16,134 nt of DNA, from contig CAMLIT010000099.1 of the NCBI GenBank assembly GCA_946480295.1, positions 1 through 16,134 on the forward strand, written 5' to 3'. Origin of the DNA: an uncultured Gemmatimonadota bacterium. Its GTDB lineage: Bacteria > Gemmatimonadota > Gemmatimonadetes > Gemmatimonadales > Gemmatimonadaceae. The position numbers were made by a program, and so were the translations under genes. The first letter of the stretch is position 1. Every line of letters begins with the position of its first letter. Shown here one piece after another: positions 11,983 to 16,134 of the stretch. Below the pieces are notes generated by a model. It ran no database searches and had not been told where the DNA came from. It saw nothing but the letters and a program-made list of their open reading frames with translations.

Positions 11983-14256
11983 TCAGCGGAAGGTGAAGGC
12001 CCCGAGCACGGCGAGCACGCCGAGCACGAGCACCCATGCGTACGTCCCCACCTGCCCCGACTGGAGCTGCGAGCCCACCCAGCCGAAGGCGCGCGGGATC
12101 CAGCCGCCGCCCGGCGCGGTCTCGCCCGGCGGCATCTCCGCGCCCGGCCGCGCCTGGACGAACAGCGACGTCAGGCCGTCGATGATGCCGACGTCGATGC
12201 CGCGCCAGAGCAGGTTTCGCGACGTGCGGTACACGGGGCCGACCACGGCCGCATCGTAGAACTCGTCGACGTAGTACTTGTCCAGCAGCACGCGATCGAA
12301 GCCTTCCTCCGGCTGCGCCTCGCGCTTCGGGACCAGCCGCGCGGGCTTCAGCCGGACGAACGCCAGCGCGATACCGCCGAGGGCGATGAGCACCGCCAGC
12401 CCGACGAGGCCGTACTCGAGGTTCGGCGCCACTTCCGGCGCCACGCCGTGCGTGATGCGCAGCGCCGCCTGCCCCACCACCGGCTCCAGCCAGTGATCGA
12501 GCCCGCCCACCGGCCCGAGCCAGTGCGCGAACTCCGGGATGTTCAGCCAGCCGCCGGCCGCGGCGAGGATGCCGAGGATGACGAGCGGGCCGGTCATGAT
12601 CCACGGCGCCTCGTGCAGGTGCTCGCGCTCGTGCTCCCCGGTCCGGTTCGGGCCGTGGAAGGTGTAGATCATCATGCGCGTCATGTAGACCGCGGTCATG
12701 AACGCCGCCGCCAGCCCGATCACGTAGCAGGCGTAGAGCACGATGTTGCCGGGGATCCCGAGCCAGTGCGCGTCGGCGAGCGTCGACCCCTGCGCGCGCG
12801 CGAACACGCCGCCGAGCACCTCGTCCTTGGAGAAGAAGCCCGAGAACGGCGGCACGCCGCAGATCGCCAGCGTCGCGATCCACATCAGCACCCACGTCCA
12901 CGGCAGGTACGCCTTGAGCCCGCCCATGTTGCGCATGTCCTGCGCGTCCTCGTGGCTGCCCGTGTGGTGATACGCGGCGTGCATCGCGTGGATCACCGAG
13001 CCCGAGCCGAGGAAGAGCAGCGCCTTGAAGAAGGCGTGCGTCGTCAGGTGGAACATGCCGGACACGTACGCCCCCACCCCGACGCCGACGAACATGTAGC
13101 CGAGCTGCGAGACGGTGGAGTAGGCCAGGACCTTCTTGATGTCCCACTGCTTGAGGCCGATCGACGCGGCGAAGATCGCCGTCAGCGCGCCGATCACCAC
13201 CACGGTGAGATCGGCCACCGGCGCCAGCGAGAAGAGGAAGCTGCTGCGCGCGATCAGGTACACGCCGGCGGTCACCATCGTCGCCGCGTGGATGAGCGCG
13301 GAGACCGGCGTCGGGCCGGCCATGGCGTCGGGCAGCCAGATGTAGAGCGGGATCTGGGCGCTCTTGCCGGTGCAGCCGAGGAACATGAAGAGGCAGATCG
13401 CCGTGACCAGCGGGCCGCCGAACTGCAGCGTGGACGCGGCCGCCTTCACCCCGACGAAGTCGAGCGTCCCGAGGTTCGCGAACAGCATGAACATCGCGAT
13501 CAGGAAGCCGAAGTCGCCGATGCGGTTGACGATGAACGCCTTCTTCCCCGCGTCCGCGTTCGCCTTGTCGCTGAACCAGAAGCCGATCAGCAGGTAGGAG
13601 CAGAGCCCCACGCCTTCCCAGCCGATGAAGAGGATGGGATAGTTCGCCCCCATCACCAGCAGCAGCATGAAGAAGACGAACAGGTTGAGGTACGCGAAGA
13701 AGCGCGGGTACCCCGGGTCCTCCCGCATGTAGCCGATGCTGAAGAGATGGATCAGCGAGCCGACCCCGGTGATGATCAGCATCATCATCATCGAGAGCTG
13801 ATCGAGCTGGAACGCCGCGTCGATGTGCAGGTCGGCGATCGGCATCCAGGCGAAGTACCGCTGGACGAACGGCGTCGTGACCTCGCCCGCGCCGAGGAAG
13901 GCGATGAAGATCGCCGCCGTCAGCGCGAAGGCGAGGATGAGCACCGCCGGTCCGACGAAGCTCACGACGCCGGCGAGTGGATGCCGGACGACGACGTGAT
14001 GGTCGTCGCCGTGCGCGCCCCCGACCTCGTGCGCGCTCGCGTGCTCCGGGCCGTGCCCCGCCGCGTGCGCGAGCTGCGGATCCGAGGGGCCGGCGCGGAA
14101 CGCCGTGGTGATGGAGATCAGGCCGTTGATGACGAAGCCGAGGAGCGGCAGCAGCGGCACCAGCCACAGCCAGTCCGCCGCCGTCCCGCTGAGCGGGTGC
14201 GGCCCGCCCCCGGCCGCGCCCTCGCGGGCCGCGGCTGCTGCAAGCTGGAGGAGCAT
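11983..14256 (-). CDS. nuoL: NADH-quinone oxidoreductase subunit L
   Basis: This is the distal proton-pumping subunit of complex I, with the long lateral helix that ties the antiporter-like subunits together. Key motifs are GWEGVGLCSYLLIGFW with Glu214, GKSAQIPLYIWLPDAMAGP with Lys298, SALIHAATMVTAGVYLIA with His323, WDIKKVLAYSTVSQLGY (371-387) and FSGFFSKDEVLGGVF with Lys477. The C-terminal third holds the lateral helix region (about 653-700) and a last membrane helix (738-755). At 757 aa it is about 140 residues longer than E. coli NuoL. Part of the extra length is a 28-residue N-terminal extension and a histidine-rich loop at 60-92. The ATG at 14256 overlaps the nuoK TGA by 1 nt (TGATG), with AAGGG 3 nt upstream; the in-frame ATG at 14457 is inside nuoK. 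Confidence 0.96.
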   Translation of the reverse strand: MLLQLAAAAAREGAAGGGPHPLSGTAADWLWLVPLLPLLGFVINGLISITTAFRAGPSDPQLAHAAGHGPEHASAHEVGGAHGDDHHVVVRHPLAGVVSFVGPAVLILAFALTAAIFIAFLGAGEVTTPFVQRYFAWMPIADLHIDAAFQLDQLSMMMMLIITGVGSLIHLFSIGYMREDPGYPRFFAYLNLFVFFMLLLVMGANYPILFIGWEGVGLCSYLLIGFWFSDKANADAGKKAFIVNRIGDFGFLIAMFMLFANLGTLDFVGVKAAASTLQFGGPLVTAICLFMFLGCTGKSAQIPLYIWLPDAMAGPTPVSALIHAATMVTAGVYLIARSSFLFSLAPVADLTVVVIGALTAIFAASIGLKQWDIKKVLAYSTVSQLGYMFVGVGVGAYVSGMFHLTTHAFFKALLFLGSGSVIHAMHAAYHHTGSHEDAQDMRNMGGLKAYLPWTWVLMWIATLAICGVPPFSGFFSKDEVLGGVFARAQGSTLADAHWLGIPGNIVLYACYVIGLAAAFMTAVYMTRMMIYTFHGPNRTGEHEREHLHEAPWIMTGPLVILGILAAAGGWLNIPEFAHWLGPVGGLDHWLEPVVGQAALRITHGVAPEVAPNLEYGLVGLAVLIALGGIALAFVRLKPARLVPKREAQPEEGFDRVLLDKYYVDEFYDAAVVGPVYRTSRNLLWRGIDVGIIDGLTSLFVQARPGAEMPPGETAPGGGWIPRAFGWVGSQLQSGQVGTYAWVLVLGVLAVLGAFTFR

Positions 14257-14552
14257 CAGCCCTTCAGGAGGTTGATGTTCTGGAGGTCCACCGTCTGGCG
14301 ATGGCGGAAGAGCGCGATGATGATCGCGAGCCCCACCGCCGCCTCGGCGGCGGCGACCGTCATGACGAAGAAGACGAACACCTGCCCCGCCGTCCCGTAG
14401 ACCTGCGAGAAGGCGACGAAGCTCAGGTTCACGGCGTTGAGCATCAGCTCCACGCACATGAAGATGATGATCGCGTTGCGGCGCGTGAGCACGCCGACCA
14501 CGCCGATCGCGAACAGCACGGCCGAGAAGAAGAGGGCCTCAGGCAACATCAT
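14256..14552 (-). CDS. nuoK: NADH-quinone oxidoreductase subunit K
   Basis: This small three-helix membrane subunit (98 aa) of complex I is a homologue of MrpC. The two buried glutamates of the proton path are present: Glu35 in [13 protein letters not shown] and Glu70 in [13 protein letters not shown], matching Glu36 and Glu72 of E. coli NuoK. Length is the family norm (about 100). The start is the first of two adjacent ATGs, with GGAGG 7 nt upstream inside nuoJ; the gene overlaps nuoJ by 14 nt and nuoL by 1 nt. Identification is secure. Confidence 0.97.
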   Translation of the reverse strand: MMLPEALFFSAVLFAIGVVGVLTRRNAIIIFMCVELMLNAVNLSFVAFSQVYGTAGQVFVFFVMTVAAAEAAVGLAIIIALFRHRQTVDLQNINLLKG

Positions 14553-15096
14553 CGGTCGACCTCCGCTTGCCGAGCACGACCGCCCCGACCACCGCGGCGA
14601 GGAGCAGCACGCTCGTCACCTCGAAGGCCAGCAGGTACTCGTGGAAGAGGGGCGCGGCCACCGGCGCGATCACGCCCTGCGCCGCGACCTGCTGCGCGGT
14701 GAAGTTCGGCGGGAGCTGGAGCGACGTCGGGAGGTGCGAGCGCACCACGTTCGCGACCTCGGCGAGCAGCGCCAGCCCGACGAGCCCCGCGACGAGCTTC
14801 CAGCTGCTGCCGCGCGCGTCGGCGATCTCGCTCGGATGGCCGAGGTTCAGCAGCATGATCACGAACAGGAACACCACCATGATCGCGCCCGCGTAGACGA
14901 GCACCTGGATCACGCCGATGAACTGCGCGTCCTGGAGCACGTAGAGCGCCGCGAGGCAGAACATGGTGACGACCAGCCACAACGCCGCGGACACGGGGCT
15001 CTTCCGCGTGACGAAGAGCAGCGCCGCGGCGATCGCGACCAGGCCGAAGAAGTAGAAGATGAAGACGTAGAACAGCGGGAGATCGCCGTGGACCAT
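14539..15096 (-). CDS. nuoJ: NADH-quinone oxidoreductase subunit J
   Basis: This 185-aa subunit of complex I has five predicted membrane helices (about 7-29, 33-53, 58-82, 100-120 and 155-176) and sits near the quinone chamber at the root of the membrane arm. The helix-3 core [20 protein letters not shown] (59-78) is strongly conserved in NuoJ and includes the region of the pi-bulge thought to move during coupling. A hydrophilic loop of about 35 residues (121-154) precedes the last helix. Length equals E. coli NuoJ (184 aa). The ATG is one base after the nuoI stop (TGACATG), with AGGGGGAG just upstream inside nuoI. Confidence 0.96.
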   Translation of the reverse strand: MVHGDLPLFYVFIFYFFGLVAIAAALLFVTRKSPVSAALWLVVTMFCLAALYVLQDAQFIGVIQVLVYAGAIMVVFLFVIMLLNLGHPSEIADARGSSWKLVAGLVGLALLAEVANVVRSHLPTSLQLPPNFTAQQVAAQGVIAPVAAPLFHEYLLAFEVTSVLLLAAVVGAVVLGKRRSTDDVA

Positions 15097-15097
15097 G

Positions 15098-15595
15098 TCA
15101 CTCCCCCTTCGGATCGGCCGGATCCCACATCTCGCAGACGGGATGCGTCTGCGACATCAGCCGCTCGAGGTCGTAGACGAACCCCTCGCGGCTGTACTCC
15201 GAGTTCTCGTAGTGGCGGCCGACGTGGATCGCCTCCTCCGGGCACACCTCCTGGCAGTAGCCGCAGAAGATGCAGCGGAACTCGTCGATCTCGAAGACGA
15301 GCGGATACCGGTTCCCCTTCTCGTCCTCGCCCGGGACGAGCTTGATGCAGTTGGCGGGGCAGACGGTCGGGCACAGGCCGCAGGCGACGCACTTCGCCTT
15401 GCCGTCCTCCGTCGTCAGCATCCGGTGCGTGCCGCGCCAGCGCGCGGAGAGCGACTCCTTCTGCTCGGGGTACTGGGTCGTGACCTTGTGCGGATCGATC
15501 ATGTGCTTGAAGGTCAGCGCCATCCCCTTGAGGGTCGCGCGAACGTAGCTGGTGTCCTCGATCGGCCGCTCGAGGACCTTGATGCCGATGGCCAT
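15098..15595 (-). CDS. nuoI: NADH-quinone oxidoreductase subunit I (two 4Fe-4S clusters)
   Basis: This 165-aa ferredoxin-like subunit carries clusters N6a and N6b, which pass electrons from the peripheral arm towards N2 and quinone. Both cluster motifs are complete: CVACGLCPTVCP (Cys69, 72, 75, 79) and CIFCGYCQEVCP (Cys108, 111, 114, 118). The N-terminal 60 residues include an amphipathic helix (TLKGMALTFKHM) expected to lie on the membrane, and the YPEQ segment typical of NuoI. The ATG at 15595 overlaps the nuoH stop by 1 nt (TAATG) and has GGAGG 7 nt upstream. The open frame continues upstream through nuoH to an ATG at 16033, but that part is not NuoI-like. Confidence 0.97.
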   Translation of the reverse strand: MAIGIKVLERPIEDTSYVRATLKGMALTFKHMIDPHKVTTQYPEQKESLSARWRGTHRMLTTEDGKAKCVACGLCPTVCPANCIKLVPGEDEKGNRYPLVFEIDEFRCIFCGYCQEVCPEEAIHVGRHYENSEYSREGFVYDLERLMSQTHPVCEMWDPADPKGE

Positions 15596-16134
15596 TAATC
15601 GCCCTCCGCCGGAAGCGGGGTGCCCACGCGCGCGTAGGCGCGCAGCTTCTCGAGATCGCGCCGCGCCACCGGCGCGTATGCGGGACTGATCAGCCGTCCG
15701 CGATCGAGGATCACGAACAGCACGATGAGCAGGATGAGGTTGAGCACGAGGAGCGCGAGCCCGAACTGCCACGCGCCGGGCACGAACCCGAGCGCCTCCA
15801 GCCCGACGATCGCGCCGCCCATGATCACCACGTACGCCAGCGCCACCGGCAGCATGACCTTCCAGCCGAGCGCCATGAGCTGGTCGTAGCGGAACCGCGG
15901 CAGCGTCCAGCGGATCCACATGTAGAGGAAGACGAAGAAGCCGGTCTTCGCCACCATCACGAGCAGCGTGATGATCGTCTTCAGGAACGTGTGCGGCGCG
16001 ACGTTGTCCCACTGCGTGAACGGGATGTCCCATCCGCCGAAGAACAGCGTCGACATCAGCGCGCTCGCCGTCACCATGTTCGCGTACTCGGCGATGAAGA
16101 ACATCGAGAACTTCATCGCGCTGTACTCGGAGTG
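15595..16134 (-). CDS. nuoH: NADH-quinone oxidoreductase subunit H, N-terminus beyond the window
   Basis: The last 179 residues are visible and the 5' part lies past the right edge (E. coli NuoH has 325 residues). NuoH anchors the peripheral arm and forms much of the quinone channel. The visible part starts within the conserved EYSAMKFSMFFIAEYAN stretch, whose glutamates line the proton/quinone path, and continues with GGWDIPF and MWIRWTLPRFRYDQLMALGWK, the well-known signature near the C-terminus. At least four membrane helices follow the cut point. A basic tail of about 36 residues (DRGRLISPAYAP onward) extends past the last helix. The ATG at 16116 is internal, since HSEYSA continues in frame to the edge. 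Confidence 0.97.
   Translation of the reverse strand, partial: HSEYSAMKFSMFFIAEYANMVTASALMSTLFFGGWDIPFTQWDNVAPHTFLKTIITLLVMVAKTGFFVFLYMWIRWTLPRFRYDQLMALGWKVMLPVALAYVVIMGGAIVGLEALGFVPGAWQFGLALLVLNLILLIVLFVILDRGRLISPAYAPVARRDLEKLRAYARVGTPLPAEGD

Noticed and set aside
10541..14167. A 1208-codon minus-strand frame overlapping nuoL and nuoM out of frame
   Set aside because: The product is Arg/Ala/Gly/Pro-rich with no motifs, and both real genes are intact in other frames across the whole stretch.
10438..14400. A 1320-codon open frame on the plus strand opposite nuoM, nuoL and nuoK
   Set aside because: It is entirely antisense to three well-supported nuo genes, and its product is a low-complexity mix of Arg, Asp, Glu, His, Ala and Val with no recognisable domain. 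Long antisense frames of this kind come from GC-biased codon use.
14257..14457. Longer NuoL start at 14457
   Set aside because: The extra residues are an Arg-rich out-of-frame reading of nuoK; the ATG at 14256 has a TGATG junction and a hydrophobic helix soon after.
15596..16033. NuoI frame extended upstream to an ATG at 16033
   Set aside because: It overlaps nuoH out of frame. The ATG at 15595 has a GGAGG site and gives the normal NuoI length with both cluster motifs.
1..16134. CRISPR array, tRNA or rRNA genes, insertion sequence, prophage or toxin-antitoxin system
   Set aside because: No regularly spaced repeats, tRNA-like cloverleafs, transposase motifs or short paired unknown genes were seen. 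Gaps between genes total only a few hundred bases and none exceeds 130 bp.

Overview
The window is a GC-rich bacterial chromosome segment. Every supportable gene lies on the minus strand, so transcription runs from high to low coordinates. I recognise thirteen complete protein genes and two genes cut by the window edges. There are no RNA genes, CRISPR arrays, insertion sequences or phage genes. Gene density is very high and most junctions overlap or are 1-3 nt apart. Gene content and order (nuoHIJKLMN, then a phosphohexomutase, a UPF0182 membrane protein, a carbamate kinase, sucCD, an EIIA-CBS protein, ndk and a DUF177 gene) suggest an aerobic Gram-negative-type soil or water bacterium. Gemmatimonadota is my best guess, but this is inference from style, composition and gene neighbourhood.

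Region 1 (16134 down to 8761): the distal half of a respiratory complex I operon. It encodes NuoH (C-terminal part only), NuoI (two 4Fe-4S clusters), NuoJ, NuoK and the three antiporter-like subunits NuoL, NuoM and NuoN. Together these make the proton-pumping membrane arm and its last iron-sulfur subunit. The key charged residues are intact. NuoL is long (757 aa) and carries a histidine-rich insert after its first membrane helix. A 10-bp-stem hairpin followed by a T-rich stretch (8794-8761) closes the operon.

Region 2 (8739 down to 1744): a five-gene unit. A phosphomannomutase/phosphoglucomutase is followed by a large seven-helix UPF0182 protein of unknown function, a carbamate kinase without arginine-deiminase partners, and both subunits of succinyl-CoA synthetase. 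The unit ends at a perfect 12-bp hairpin with a GCGA loop.

Region 3 (1676 down to 359): a PTS EIIA-like domain fused to two CBS domains, coupled to nucleoside diphosphate kinase. Region 4 (from 291 leftwards): the start of a DUF177/YceD gene with its own well-formed promoter, so close to the ATG that the mRNA is probably leaderless. By family precedent rpmF and fatty-acid/phospholipid genes would follow beyond the edge.

Taken together this is a housekeeping energy-metabolism block: complex I, substrate-level ATP formation (SucCD, possibly ArcC), NTP balancing (Ndk) and a possible adenylate sensor (CBS protein). I found no convincing new defence, mobile or biosynthetic system. The most notable items are the EIIA-CBS fusion with an altered histidine loop, the NuoL histidine stripe, the UPF0182/carbamate kinase placement, and the probable leaderless promoter with an inverted repeat in its spacer.
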